From assembly GCA_002298335.1 (NCBI GenBank), contig DBNK01000029.1, positions 14,496-78,495 of the forward strand: a DNA stretch of 64,000 bases, in the 5' to 3' direction. A program made the position numbers and the translations under genes. Shown piece after piece: positions 9,649-18,016 of this stretch. The DNA comes from Thalassolituus sp. UBA674 (GTDB lineage: Bacteria; Pseudomonadota; Gammaproteobacteria; Pseudomonadales; Oceanobacteraceae). Every line of letters starts with the position of its first letter. Position 1 is the first letter of the stretch. The notes beneath the pieces were generated by a model. The model was given only the letters and a program-made list of their open reading frames with translations, was not told where the DNA came from and made no database searches.

Positions 9649-9839
9649 AACGGACTCCGGACAACACAGTTTGCGCCATCATAACGCCGGACCTTTCAGG
9701 ACCCAAGTAAGATAAGCGGGACAGACTGTGTCAGTGTGGGGGGCAGAGGGCGGACAACCCTGTCATATTAGTCAGTCCTGACTGGAAAATCCGCCAATAT
9801 GCATTAGTCTCAATAAGAGCTCATAAGAAGGATGATCAC

Positions 9840-10310
9840 ATGCTGATCAACAATCGTTGGGTGCGGGCCTCCGGCAGCCTGCAGGATAAACCCATCAGTA
9901 TTCAGTTCCGTGAAGACTGGCAGCTGGCCAGAGACCAGGGCGACTATCACCTGTGTGTTCAGATTGCCTGGCATGCACAGTCACTGGATGACAGCACCGG
10001 CTTTCCATCGGCGGCAGAGCAGGTACGGATTGTCTCGTTCACCGATCAGCTGCAGGCGCGGCTGGAGCCGGATGAAGGCAGCTTTGTGATGATGATGATT
10101 ACCCACAGCGGTGTGAATCAATGGATCATTTACACCCGCGACCTGGATACTCTGCGTGCCGGGCTCGACAGTATGCCGGTGGAGGAAGGACTTTACCCCA
10201 TTGAAGTGGTGGCGGATGAAGATCCCCAGTGGAACACCTTCATCCAGGTTCACAGCCGCATAGACCCGGTCAGCGCGACCGAAATCAGCGACGCGCCATC
10301 AGGCGTCTGA
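9840..10310 (+). CDS. DUF695 family protein
   Basis: A 156-residue soluble protein whose N-terminal DKPISIQFREDW, central MMITHSGVNQWIIYTRD and later PIEVVADEDPQW fit the DUF695 fold. That domain is often found alone in proteobacteria and has no assigned function. An AAGGA ribosome site lies about 8 bases before the ATG. Its 3' end overlaps the convergent GTPase gene by 12 bases. Confidence 0.75.
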   Translation: MLINNRWVRASGSLQDKPISIQFREDWQLARDQGDYHLCVQIAWHAQSLDDSTGFPSAAEQVRIVSFTDQLQARLEPDEGSFVMMMITHSGVNQWIIYTRDLDTLRAGLDSMPVEEGLYPIEVVADEDPQWNTFIQVHSRIDPVSATEISDAPSGV

Positions 10311-11204
10311 TTCTTTTTCAGCGGCCTCCCGGGCCGCTTCCTGTTCCGCCAGCATAGCCGCTTCTTCCGTCATCACCATGTCCGGGGTCTCCAGACTGAC
10401 GCGGCCGATTTTACCGGCGCGCAGCTCATGCAGAACCAGCTCGGCGGCCTTGTGGCGGTCAATCACGCCACCCGGGCGCAGACAGCCGCGGCGCGTACCC
10501 ACTTCATCCAGTGCCAGTGGCCCGGTTTCCGGCAGGCTTTTCAGTTTATAGCGGCTGCTGAGGGCTTCCGGGTAGTGCTCCAGCAGAAAACCCAGAGTGA
10601 ACTGAGCGACGTCTGTGTATTCCATAGCGGTATCCCGAACGGCGCCACTGGCCGCCAGACGATAACCACTTAACGGATTGCCGATTTTCGGCCACAGAAT
10701 GCCAGGGGTGTCGGACAGCACGATGCCGTTTTTCAGATCCACCATCTGGTTGGCCTTGGTGACCGCCGGTTCATTGCCGGTTTTGGCCAGCTGCCGTCCG
10801 GCGAGACTGTTGATCAGGGTGGATTTACCGACGTTGGGAATGCCCATGATCATCACCCGTACGGCGCGTTTCTTCTCCAGCTTGTCGGCACCTAACTGGC
10901 GGATCAGCTGGGTCAGCTGCCTGATCTGACGTTTGTCTTCGGCAATCAGCGGGATCACCCGTACATCATCCTGTCCACCCAGGTGCTCGCACCAGAGCTT
11001 AGTGACCTCCGGGTCTGCCAGGTCTGCTTTGTTGAGCAGGCGGATCACAGGTTTATCCCGGCGCAGTTCATCCACCAGAGGATTGCTGCTGGAGTAGGGC
11101 AGGCGGGCGTCCAGTACTTCCAGTACCAGATCGATCTCGGGCATGGCTTCACTGATTTTTTTGCGGGCCTTGTTCATATGCCCGGGGAACCACTGAATCG
11201 CCAT
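10299..11204 (-). CDS. ylqF: ribosome biogenesis GTPase, YlqF/RbgA type
   Basis: A 301-residue circularly permuted GTPase. MAIQWFPGHMNKARKKI is the standard N-terminus. NKADL (G4) precedes GIPNVGKSTLINSL (G1) and DTPGIL (G3), which is the permuted order. RbgA acts late in 50S subunit assembly in Bacillus; the proteobacterial role is less defined. The frame is open upstream to 11300, but the ATG at 11204 has a GAGG site 8 bases before it and the family-typical start, so I place the start there. The last 12 bases overlap the convergent DUF695 gene. Confidence 0.92.
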   Translation of the reverse strand: MAIQWFPGHMNKARKKISEAMPEIDLVLEVLDARLPYSSSNPLVDELRRDKPVIRLLNKADLADPEVTKLWCEHLGGQDDVRVIPLIAEDKRQIRQLTQLIRQLGADKLEKKRAVRVMIMGIPNVGKSTLINSLAGRQLAKTGNEPAVTKANQMVDLKNGIVLSDTPGILWPKIGNPLSGYRLAASGAVRDTAMEYTDVAQFTLGFLLEHYPEALSSRYKLKSLPETGPLALDEVGTRRGCLRPGGVIDRHKAAELVLHELRAGKIGRVSLETPDMVMTEEAAMLAEQEAAREAAEKESDA

Positions 11205-11348
11205 TTTATTGCCTCTGTTACCGATGAACTCTCCCGTAACACCGGAAGACTGAGCGCATGATAACGGCTGCCCGGCGCGAAATAAAATTGTCACGGCCAC
11301 TGTTCTATCCTGATCAGGCTCTCAGTGAACATCCGGGGGGGGAAGACC

Positions 11349-11540
11349 ATGGATCTGTTGCCTTCAGAGAAGATCAATGCCGCCAGAATTCAGGGTCGCC
11401 ATGCGTCGGCCACAGTTTCAGGGCGTCGCCGCAGTGGATTTCTGCTGGGTAACCGCTTTGTTTACTCCGATAAAGCTGGCCTGCTGTGGTTGCAGGCAGA
11501 GCCGGGAGAATTCTGCGGGTTAAGAATCTGGCGCAAGTAA
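11349..11540 (+). CDS. small hypothetical protein, 63 aa
   Basis: A short frame starting at an ATG preceded by a strong purine-rich site (GGGGGGGAAGA, 11335-11345). The product is basic and reads MDLLPSEKINAARIQGRH at its start. I recognise no domain. A GTG at 11325 would add eight residues but would absorb the ribosome site. It lies between the divergent GTPase gene and the BolA-type gene. It is supported only by the ribosome site and an otherwise empty 430-base gap, so it is tentative. Confidence 0.45.
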   Translation: MDLLPSEKINAARIQGRHASATVSGRRRSGFLLGNRFVYSDKAGLLWLQAEPGEFCGLRIWRK

Positions 11541-11634
11541 TGAACACTCAGTAAGTATCTGCTGAGCGGGATCTGCGGATAGGCAAGGCGCGGGTGGTTG
11601 TTTATAGTGGTCTGACAACCAATGAGGACGCAAC

Positions 11635-11946
11635 ATGAATACAACCGAAGACCGCATCAGAACAGGCCTTGAGAGCCTGAATCCGGAATTCATGCAGCTG
11701 GAAAACGAGAGCCATATGCACTCCGGACCGGCAACGGATTCCCATTTCAAAGTCACCCTGGTATCCACCGCTTTTTCCGGAAAAGGGCTGGTGGCCCGCC
11801 ACCAGTCGGTGTATGGCCTGCTGAAAGACGAAATGCAGGGGCCGGTGCATGCGCTGTCGCTGCACCTGTTTACGCCGGAAGAGTGGGCCAGCAACGGCAC
11901 GGTTCCGGACTCTCCCCAGTGCATGGGAGGCAGTAAGGTTGGCTGA
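11635..11946 (+). CDS. BolA family protein
   Basis: A 103-residue protein. LENESHMHSGPATDSHFKV carries the family's histidine-containing segment and GKGLVARHQSVYGLL the KH-like core. BolA proteins pair with monothiol glutaredoxins and can hold Fe-S clusters; some bind DNA. This copy ends with the typical HALSLHLFTPEEW. The START-domain gene begins one base after its stop codon, so the two are an operon. Confidence 0.93.
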   Translation: MNTTEDRIRTGLESLNPEFMQLENESHMHSGPATDSHFKVTLVSTAFSGKGLVARHQSVYGLLKDEMQGPVHALSLHLFTPEEWASNGTVPDSPQCMGGSKVG

Positions 11947-11947
11947 G

Positions 11948-12604
11948 ATGCTGAAATGGTCAGGCTGTCTGGTGCTGCTGGCACTGGCTGGTCTGGCTCT
12001 GCCGGCTCAGGCCGCCGACTGGGATGAAGTCCGCTACGACAGTGACCACGACATCCGTGTGTTTACGCGCAAGGTGAAAGGCTCTGACCTGAAAGCATTC
12101 CGCGCGGTGACCCAGGTCAGCAGTACCCTGACCGGGCTGGTGGCCTTGCTGGAAGATGCGCCCAGGGCTAAAGACTGGGTGTTCAAATGCCGTGAGATGA
12201 CACTCGTTGAAGCCATCTCACCGACCGAAGCCATCTACTATATGATCACCGACATGCCCTGGCCGGTGAAAAACCGCGACAGCATCAGTCACTCACGGGT
12301 GACTCAGGATGCCGTTACGGGCACCGTCCGGGTAGATATTGACGCTGCCGATGGCTATATGGGGGCAAAGAAGGGGTATGTGCGTATCCGCGAAATGAGT
12401 GGTTACTGGCTGTTTACGCCGAAAGAGAACGGCCGGGTCGAGGTCATCTACGAAGCCCATGCCGATCCGGGGGGTGGCCTGCCGTCCTGGTTGGTGAACA
12501 GTTTTGTGGTGGATGCACCGCTCAATACGCTCAGAGGCCTGCAGGATCTCATTGCGGATGAAACCTATCAGACGGCTCAGAGAGACTATATAAAAAATAT
12601 ATAA
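11948..12604 (+). CDS. secreted START-domain (lipid-binding) protein
   Basis: A 218-residue protein with a signal peptide (LVLLALAGLALPAQAAD, cleavage after QAA). The START/Bet v1-like domain follows: DMPWPVKNRDSI is the hallmark loop, and YEAHADPGGGLPSWLVN is the characteristic C-terminal helix lead-in. These domains bind hydrophobic ligands in a deep cavity; the ligand here is unknown. The frame is open upstream within bolA, but the ATG one base after the bolA stop gives the signal peptide directly. Translationally coupled to bolA. Confidence 0.88.
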   Translation: MLKWSGCLVLLALAGLALPAQAADWDEVRYDSDHDIRVFTRKVKGSDLKAFRAVTQVSSTLTGLVALLEDAPRAKDWVFKCREMTLVEAISPTEAIYYMITDMPWPVKNRDSISHSRVTQDAVTGTVRVDIDAADGYMGAKKGYVRIREMSGYWLFTPKENGRVEVIYEAHADPGGGLPSWLVNSFVVDAPLNTLRGLQDLIADETYQTAQRDYIKNI

Positions 12605-12633
12605 CTCACTGATTTTTAAAGGTTAGTTCTTGT

Positions 12634-12667
12634 TTTTCATAAAACTGTAACAATTGACCATTAGAAT
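12634..12667 (+). promoter_or_regulatory. Pho box and -10 element upstream of the PstS-OmpA fusion gene
   Basis: TTTTCATAAAACTGTAAC at 12634-12651 matches the 18-base PhoB box (two direct CTGTCAT-type heptamers with a 4-base A/T spacer) at about 15 of 18 positions. A TAGAAT -10 hexamer starts 10 bases after it (12662-12667), the distance seen at PhoB-activated promoters, where the box replaces the -35. This predicts induction by phosphate starvation. Judged by eye, not by a scored matrix. Confidence 0.7.
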
Positions 12668-12694
12668 ATCCGGTCCGGATATTGAGTATGAGTC

Positions 12695-14059
12695 ATGAAG
12701 TTACCGTTCCTCCGCTGTTTGCTCCTGAGCCTTTTCCTCGCGGCACCTGCCAGTGCCGCAGACCTGTTTGAAGGTCTGCGCGCGGGTGTGCCGAATCAGT
12801 TATTCCGGATCGACGGATCCAACACCATCGGGGCTGAGCTGGCACCGGCGCTGGTCATGTCCTGGATGAAGCAGAATGGCGTGGTCGGCGTTGGTATCAG
12901 CTCCGGCAACCAGCCCAACGAAGTCCGCCTGCGTGGTTTTCATCCGGAATCGGGTACCGAAGTCATGGTGGATATTGCCGCTCACGGCTCCAGTACCGGC
13001 TTCAAGGCACTGGCGGGAGGAAAGACGGATATCGCAGCGGCCTCGCGCCCGGTGAAAGACAAAGAGTCGCACCCGTTTCCCGGTGTGGATCTGAACAGCC
13101 ACGACAGTGAGCACATTATCGGCATCGACGGCCTGGCTATTATTGTGAATCCGGCGAATCCGGTGTCGTCACTGAGTGTGGATCAGCTTCTGGATATCTT
13201 CAGCGGCCGTATCCGTGACTGGTCTGAGGTCGGTGGTTTTGGCGGTAAGATCAGCGTGCTGGCCCGGGATGAAAATTCCGGTACCTGGGACAGCTTTGAA
13301 AGCATGGTGCTGGGGGATACCCCTCTGCGCCGCGACGCCGAGCGCTTTGAGTCCAACAACAATCTCTCTGACAAGGTCTCCAAAACGCCGGGTGCGATAG
13401 GCTTTGTCGGCCTGTCTGCCGTCCGTGATGCCAAGCTGGTGGCGGTATCTGCCGGGGATGTCATGTCCATGTATCCCGGCAAGCTCACGGTGGCGACGGA
13501 GGATTACCCGCTGTCACGGCGCCTCTACATGTACACGGCCGGGCGTCCGTCGAATCCGTTTGTCAGTGATTTCCTCGATTTTGTTGCCCGTGGCGGCCAG
13601 AGGCTGGTGGATCAGGTCGGATTTGTCTCGCAGGACGTCCAGCCGGTCATGCCTGAGAACTATGCCCGCCTGCCGGAAACCTTCCGTAAAATGACGCAGG
13701 ATGCCCGTCGCCTGAGTGTGAATTTCCGCTTTCAGCAGGGCAGTGCACACCTCGACAATAAAGCCCGCCGTGATCTGGAGCGGCTGGTGGAGTTTGTGAA
13801 GCAGAATCCCGGCGCTGATCTGATGTTGTTTGGCTTTGGCGATGAGGGCGTGTCGGAAGTGCGTACCATGTTGCTGTCACGACACCGTGCTATGGCAGTG
13901 GCGCGTGAACTGCGTCAGCAGGGTATCTACCCGGACCTGACGGAAGGTCTGGGGGCCGATCTGCCGGTTTCTGGTGTGGCTGACTTTGAAGGTAAGCTGA
14001 AAAATCAACGGGTAGAAGCCTGGGTCAGACTGCCCCAGCAGATGGCTGACGGAGAGTAA
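12695..14059 (+). CDS. PstS-like phosphate-binding protein fused to an OmpA-type peptidoglycan-binding domain
   Basis: A 454-residue protein with a signal peptide ending ASAAD. Residues about 30-310 are a PstS-type substrate-binding fold: FRIDGSNTIGAELAPAL, the phosphate-loop-like DENSGTWDSFESMVLG, and TPGAIGFVGLSA. Residues about 340-450 are an OmpA C-terminal domain: FRFQQGSAHLDNKARRDL, then the closing LKNQRVEAWVRLP like the NRRVEI end of the family. The fusion should tether a phosphate binder to the cell wall. No pstCAB or phoBR is adjacent. The Pho box immediately upstream supports a phosphate role. Standing alone, it may work with a transporter elsewhere or act in adhesion or surface scavenging. 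Confidence 0.88.
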   Translation: MKLPFLRCLLLSLFLAAPASAADLFEGLRAGVPNQLFRIDGSNTIGAELAPALVMSWMKQNGVVGVGISSGNQPNEVRLRGFHPESGTEVMVDIAAHGSSTGFKALAGGKTDIAAASRPVKDKESHPFPGVDLNSHDSEHIIGIDGLAIIVNPANPVSSLSVDQLLDIFSGRIRDWSEVGGFGGKISVLARDENSGTWDSFESMVLGDTPLRRDAERFESNNNLSDKVSKTPGAIGFVGLSAVRDAKLVAVSAGDVMSMYPGKLTVATEDYPLSRRLYMYTAGRPSNPFVSDFLDFVARGGQRLVDQVGFVSQDVQPVMPENYARLPETFRKMTQDARRLSVNFRFQQGSAHLDNKARRDLERLVEFVKQNPGADLMLFGFGDEGVSEVRTMLLSRHRAMAVARELRQQGIYPDLTEGLGADLPVSGVADFEGKLKNQRVEAWVRLPQQMADGE

Positions 14060-14090
14060 CCCTTCACCACAGGGTCTCAGAGGATAACCG

Positions 14091-14123
14091 GTGCCAGAGT
14101 TTTAGATTTCGCTTCTCTGGCAC
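14091..14123. repeat. 9-bp inverted repeat overlapping the urease promoter
   Basis: GTGCCAGAG (14091-14099) and CTCTGGCAC (14115-14123) are exact reverse complements separated by 15 bases. The right arm contains the -24 element of the sigma-54-type promoter, so the dyad could be an operator or merely a mirrored promoter half. There is no T-tract, so it is not a good terminator for the upstream gene. Confidence 0.6.
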
Positions 14124-14133
14124 AGATGCTGCA
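14118..14133 (+). promoter_or_regulatory. sigma-54 (RpoN) promoter for the urease operon
   Basis: TGGCACAGATGCTGCA has the invariant GG and GC separated by 10 bases and matches TGGCAC-N5-TTGCA at all but one position. It would start transcription near 14144, about 35 bases before ureD. Sigma-54 control with NtrC is well known for nitrogen-responsive urease operons. No clear NtrC site pair was identified by eye. Confidence 0.65.
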
Positions 14134-14178
14134 AAATAAGCGCAGTTAACGAGTTACCCGATTGAGGCCCAGCGCACT

Positions 14179-15036
14179 GTGAACGCGCCAGAGACGGCAA
14201 AAGCCCGCCAGCAAGGCTGGCAGGCGAGCCTGAACATCACACTTGAGCGTCGCGGCCTGAAAACCGTGATGTCTGAATTGCACCATTTTGGACCACTCCG
14301 GGTGCAGCGTCCTTTCTATCCGGAAGGTCTGACCAGCCATATTTATCTTCTTCATCCCCCCGGCGGTGTGGTCGGCGGAGACGGTCTCAACATCCGTATT
14401 CATGCCCGGGAAAAGGCTCACGGCCTGTTTACCACGCCCGGTGCCACCAAGTTTTACCGCAGTGCCGGTGCCACAGCCGTGGCGGTGCAGCAGTTGCGGG
14501 TCAGTGCAGGCAGTGCACTGGAATGGTTCCCTCAGGAAAACATTTTCTTCCCCGGTGCCCGGGTGAAAATGAATACCCGCGTTGATATTGAACCCGGTGC
14601 CGTCTTTATGGGTTGGGAAATCAGTTGTCTGGGGCGCCCCGTGAACAGCGACTATTTCCGTCACGGCGAGGTGGATGCCTGCTTCTCGGTCTACCGGGAC
14701 GATCGGCCATTCCTGATTGAACGTCTGCGGGTCATCCGCCCGGAACATCTCAATGCTACCTCCGGTCTGCGCAACTATCCTATGCAGGGGCTGTTTGTCG
14801 CCACGGGCGCCGACGACACCTCACTGGATGATGCCAGATTGCTGCTGGAGCAGGCGCAAGCGGCATTACCCGCCGCGTTACCCGCCGGTATCACCCTGCT
14901 GGATGATATGCTGGTGCTGCGTGTACTGGGCGACTCCACCGAAAAAATACAGTCCCTCATGATTCCGGTGTGGCAGATGCTGCGCCGCCATGTTCTGAAA
15001 AAAGAAGCGGTTATACCGCGTATCTGGAATACCTGA
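14179..15036 (+). CDS. ureD: urease accessory protein UreD
   Basis: A 285-residue protein, normal for UreD (UreH), the scaffold that binds the urease apoenzyme and recruits UreF and UreG for nickel insertion. Typical stretches are LLHPPGGVVGGDGL, FTTPGATKFYRS and QENIFFPGA. The start is a GTG, with a GAGG 11 bases upstream. It is first in the operon and ends 3 bases before ureA, behind the sigma-54-type promoter. Confidence 0.94.
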   Translation: MNAPETAKARQQGWQASLNITLERRGLKTVMSELHHFGPLRVQRPFYPEGLTSHIYLLHPPGGVVGGDGLNIRIHAREKAHGLFTTPGATKFYRSAGATAVAVQQLRVSAGSALEWFPQENIFFPGARVKMNTRVDIEPGAVFMGWEISCLGRPVNSDYFRHGEVDACFSVYRDDRPFLIERLRVIRPEHLNATSGLRNYPMQGLFVATGADDTSLDDARLLLEQAQAALPAALPAGITLLDDMLVLRVLGDSTEKIQSLMIPVWQMLRRHVLKKEAVIPRIWNT

Positions 15037-15039
15037 CTT

Positions 15040-15342
15040 ATGGAACTGACACCAAGAGAGAAAGACAAGCTGTTGATTTTTACCGCAGCTCTGCTGGCCG
15101 AGCGCCGTAAAGCTCGGGGTCTGAAGCTGAATTATCCGGAATCCGTGGCTTACATCACCGCGGCCATTATGGAAGGCGCCCGAGACGGTAAAACCGTTGC
15201 TGAGCTGATGGGCGAAGGCCGTACTCTGCTGAGCCGTGATGATGTGATGGACGGTGTGCCTGAAATGATTCATGAAGTTCAGGTCGAAGCCACCTTTCCC
15301 GACGGCACCAAACTGGTGACCGTTCACGACCCGATTGTGTAA
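15040..15342 (+). CDS. ureA: urease gamma subunit
   Basis: A 100-residue gamma subunit, full length for the separate-subunit type. MELTPREKDKLLIFTAALLA at the N-terminus and GVPEMIHEVQVEATFPDGTK near the C-terminus are diagnostic. It is a structural part of the (alpha-beta-gamma)3 urease that hydrolyses urea to ammonia and carbamate. ureB follows directly. Confidence 0.97.
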   Translation: MELTPREKDKLLIFTAALLAERRKARGLKLNYPESVAYITAAIMEGARDGKTVAELMGEGRTLLSRDDVMDGVPEMIHEVQVEATFPDGTKLVTVHDPIV

Positions 15343-15355
15343 GGAGGCAATGCCG

Positions 15356-15661
15356 ATGATTCCAGGAGAAATTCACGTCGCGGATGGGGAAATTGAACTG
15401 AACCCCGGTCGCCGCACCCTTGAAATTGAAGTCGCCAATACGGGTGACCGTCCGATTCAGGTGGGTTCGCATTACCACTTTTATGAAACCAACAACGCCC
15501 TGCAGTTTGACCGTGAAGCGACGCGCGGGATGCGTCTGAACATTCCGGCCGGTACCGCCGTACGGATCGAACCGGGCCAGAGCCGCACCGTCGAGCTGGT
15601 GGAATACGCCGGTGAGAAGAAAGTGTACGGATTCCAGGGCAAAGTGATGGGTGAACTCTGA
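15356..15661 (+). CDS. ureB: urease beta subunit
   Basis: A 101-residue beta subunit beginning MIPGEIHVADGEIEL. The frame opens earlier (GTG 15335, ATG 15350), but AAGGAGG at 15341-15347 gives correct spacing only to the ATG at 15356, and this is also the family N-terminus. SHYHFYETNNALQFDRE and the C-terminal YGFQGKVMGEL are typical. Its TGA overlaps the ureC ATG by one base, coupling the two. Confidence 0.96.
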   Translation: MIPGEIHVADGEIELNPGRRTLEIEVANTGDRPIQVGSHYHFYETNNALQFDREATRGMRLNIPAGTAVRIEPGQSRTVELVEYAGEKKVYGFQGKVMGEL

Positions 15662-17364
15662 TGGCAACGATTTCTAGACAGGCTTACGCCGATATGTTCG
15701 GCCCGACCACAGGTGACCGCGTCCGTCTGGCGGATACCGAACTCTGGGTTGAGGTGGAAAAAGATTTCACCATTTACGGCGATGAGGTGAAATTCGGCGG
15801 CGGAAAGGTAATCCGTGATGGCATGGGCCAGTCCCAGCATGTGTCCGCTCAGGTGGTGGACCTGGTAATCACCAATGCCCTGATCATCGATCATTGGGGG
15901 ATTGTGAAGGCCGATATCGGGATCAAGCATGGCCGTATCGCGGCCATCGGTAAAGCCGGTAATCCGGATGTTCAGCCAGGCGTGGACATCATCGTCGGCC
16001 CGGGTACGGATGTGATCGCCGGTGAGGGCAGTATCATCACGGCGGGAGGTATCGACTCGCACATTCACTTTATCTGCCCGCAGCAGATCGATGAGGCTCT
16101 GTCTTCTGGCGTGACCACCATGCTGGGGGGCGGCACCGGGCCATCCACCGGTACCAACGCCACGACCGTGACACCGGGGCCGTGGAACATGGCGCGTATG
16201 CTGGAAGCGGCAGACAGCTTTCCGATGAATCTGGGCTTCCTCGGCAAGGGCAACGCCAGCCTGCCGTATCCTCTGCATGAGCAGATCTCAGCGGGTGCCA
16301 TTGGTCTGAAACTGCATGAAGACTGGGGCACGACTCCAGCCGCTATCGACTGCTGCCTGACCGTGGCGGAAGAGACCGATACTCAGGTCGCGATTCACAC
16401 CGATACCCTGAACGAATCCGGCTTTGTCGAAGACACCATCGCGGCCTTCAAAGACCGTACGATTCACACCTACCACACGGAAGGGGCTGGTGGTGGTCAC
16501 GCGCCCGACATTATCAAAGCGGCAGGGTTGCCCAATGTGCTGCCGTCGTCGACCAATCCGACCCGACCTTACACGGTGAATACGGCGGATGAACACCTCG
16601 ATATGCTGATGGTCTGCCACCATCTGGACCCCAGCATTCCGGAAGACGTGGCCTTTGCTGAATCCCGCATCCGCCGCGAAACCATTGCCGCCGAAGACAT
16701 ACTGCATGATCTCGGAGCCTTCTCCATGATTTCGTCAGATTCACAGGCGATGGGCCGTGTCGGAGAAGTGATTACCCGTACCTGGCAGACCGCGCATAAA
16801 ATGAAAGTACAGCGTGGCAGCCTGCCGGAAGATCCATCCCGCCACGATAACTTCCGGGTGAAGCGTTATGTCGCCAAGTACACCATCAACCCGGCACTGA
16901 CTCATGGTATCTCTCATGAAGTCGGTTCGGTGGAAGTAGGCAAACTGGCGGATCTGGTCTTATGGAAGCCAGCCTTTTTCGGCGTCAAGCCGGATATGAT
17001 CCTGAAAGGCGGCTTCATCGCCATGGCCAAGATGGGTGACCCGAACGCCTCGATTCCGACACCACAACCGGTCCACTACCGGCCAATGTTCGGTGCCTAC
17101 GGTAAAACCCGTAATGCCACGACCATGACCTTTATTTCACAGGCCGCGTTCACGGGAGGCATTCCTGAGCAGCTCAGACTGCAGAACCTGATCGGGGTGG
17201 TGAAGGGCTGCCGCTCGGTGAACAAGAGTCATATGATTCACAACAGCTGGCAGCCGAATATCGATGTTGATCCGCAGACCTATCAGGTGCGCGCGGATGG
17301 CCAGCTGCTGACCTGTGAACCGGCGGATGTACTGCCGATGGCGCAGCGCTATTTTCTGTTTTAA
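15661..17364 (+). CDS. ureC: urease alpha (catalytic) subunit
   Basis: A 567-residue catalytic subunit, normal length. The nickel ligands and active-site residues are present: HIHF, the carbamylated lysine in GLKLHEDWG, HTDTLNESGF, HTYHTEGAGGGHAPD, and the mobile-flap cysteine in MLMVCHHLD. It hydrolyses urea using a dinickel centre assembled by UreDEFG. All expected ligands appear intact, so the enzyme should be functional. Confidence 0.98.
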   Translation: MATISRQAYADMFGPTTGDRVRLADTELWVEVEKDFTIYGDEVKFGGGKVIRDGMGQSQHVSAQVVDLVITNALIIDHWGIVKADIGIKHGRIAAIGKAGNPDVQPGVDIIVGPGTDVIAGEGSIITAGGIDSHIHFICPQQIDEALSSGVTTMLGGGTGPSTGTNATTVTPGPWNMARMLEAADSFPMNLGFLGKGNASLPYPLHEQISAGAIGLKLHEDWGTTPAAIDCCLTVAEETDTQVAIHTDTLNESGFVEDTIAAFKDRTIHTYHTEGAGGGHAPDIIKAAGLPNVLPSSTNPTRPYTVNTADEHLDMLMVCHHLDPSIPEDVAFAESRIRRETIAAEDILHDLGAFSMISSDSQAMGRVGEVITRTWQTAHKMKVQRGSLPEDPSRHDNFRVKRYVAKYTINPALTHGISHEVGSVEVGKLADLVLWKPAFFGVKPDMILKGGFIAMAKMGDPNASIPTPQPVHYRPMFGAYGKTRNATTMTFISQAAFTGGIPEQLRLQNLIGVVKGCRSVNKSHMIHNSWQPNIDVDPQTYQVRADGQLLTCEPADVLPMAQRYFLF

Positions 17365-17406
17365 CGGACTGTTGCGGCTATGGCTGCAACAGACTGAGGA
17401 AGCGAT

Positions 17407-17973
17407 ATGATTGAACTGATTAAAAAACTGACGGAAGACGAGCAGGCCGGACTGGACATCAGTTCCGCACTGACCGTCAGCCTGCCGATTGATCTGCGCA
17501 TCAAAAGCCGCCAGCGGGTGACGCTGGATAACGGCGACAGTGCCGGTCTGTTTATGGAGCGTGGCACCCTGTTACGTGGCGGTGACCTGCTCAGTGATGG
17601 GCAGGGGACTCTGGTACGTGTGCTCGCGGCGGCAGAAACTGTTACCACAGTACGTTGTGCAGACCCGCTGCTGCTGGCGAAGGTGGCGTATCACCTGGGT
17701 AACCGTCACGTACCACTGCAGATTGAAAATGGTTGGCTGCGTTTCCAGCATGACCATGTACTGGATGATATGGTGCGCCAGCTGCCCGGTGCTGCAGGCT
17801 CGGCCGAGGTTATCTGTGAACAGGCGCCGTTTGAACCCGAAGCCGGTGCCTATCAGCAGGCAGCCGGCGGACATCACCATTCACATTCTCACGGACACTC
17901 TCACAACCACTCCCATGATCATGCGCACGATCATGGAGAGGAACATTCACACAGCGCTCATCACAGTCACTGA
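17407..17973 (+). CDS. ureE: urease nickel metallochaperone UreE
   Basis: A 188-residue UreE. The N-terminal peptide-binding domain contains DNGDSAGLFMERGTLLRGGD. The metal-binding domain contains KVAYHLGNRHVPLQIENGWL with the conserved histidines. The last 30 or so residues are an extreme histidine-rich tail (repeated HSH, HDH and NHSHDH), a nickel store seen in many UreE proteins. It lies 42 bases after ureC. Confidence 0.95.
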   Translation: MIELIKKLTEDEQAGLDISSALTVSLPIDLRIKSRQRVTLDNGDSAGLFMERGTLLRGGDLLSDGQGTLVRVLAAAETVTTVRCADPLLLAKVAYHLGNRHVPLQIENGWLRFQHDHVLDDMVRQLPGAAGSAEVICEQAPFEPEAGAYQQAAGGHHHSHSHGHSHNHSHDHAHDHGEEHSHSAHHSH

Positions 17974-18016
17974 AGGTATGAATAAGACTGTTATGAGCGT
18001 TCTTAAGGAGAACTTT

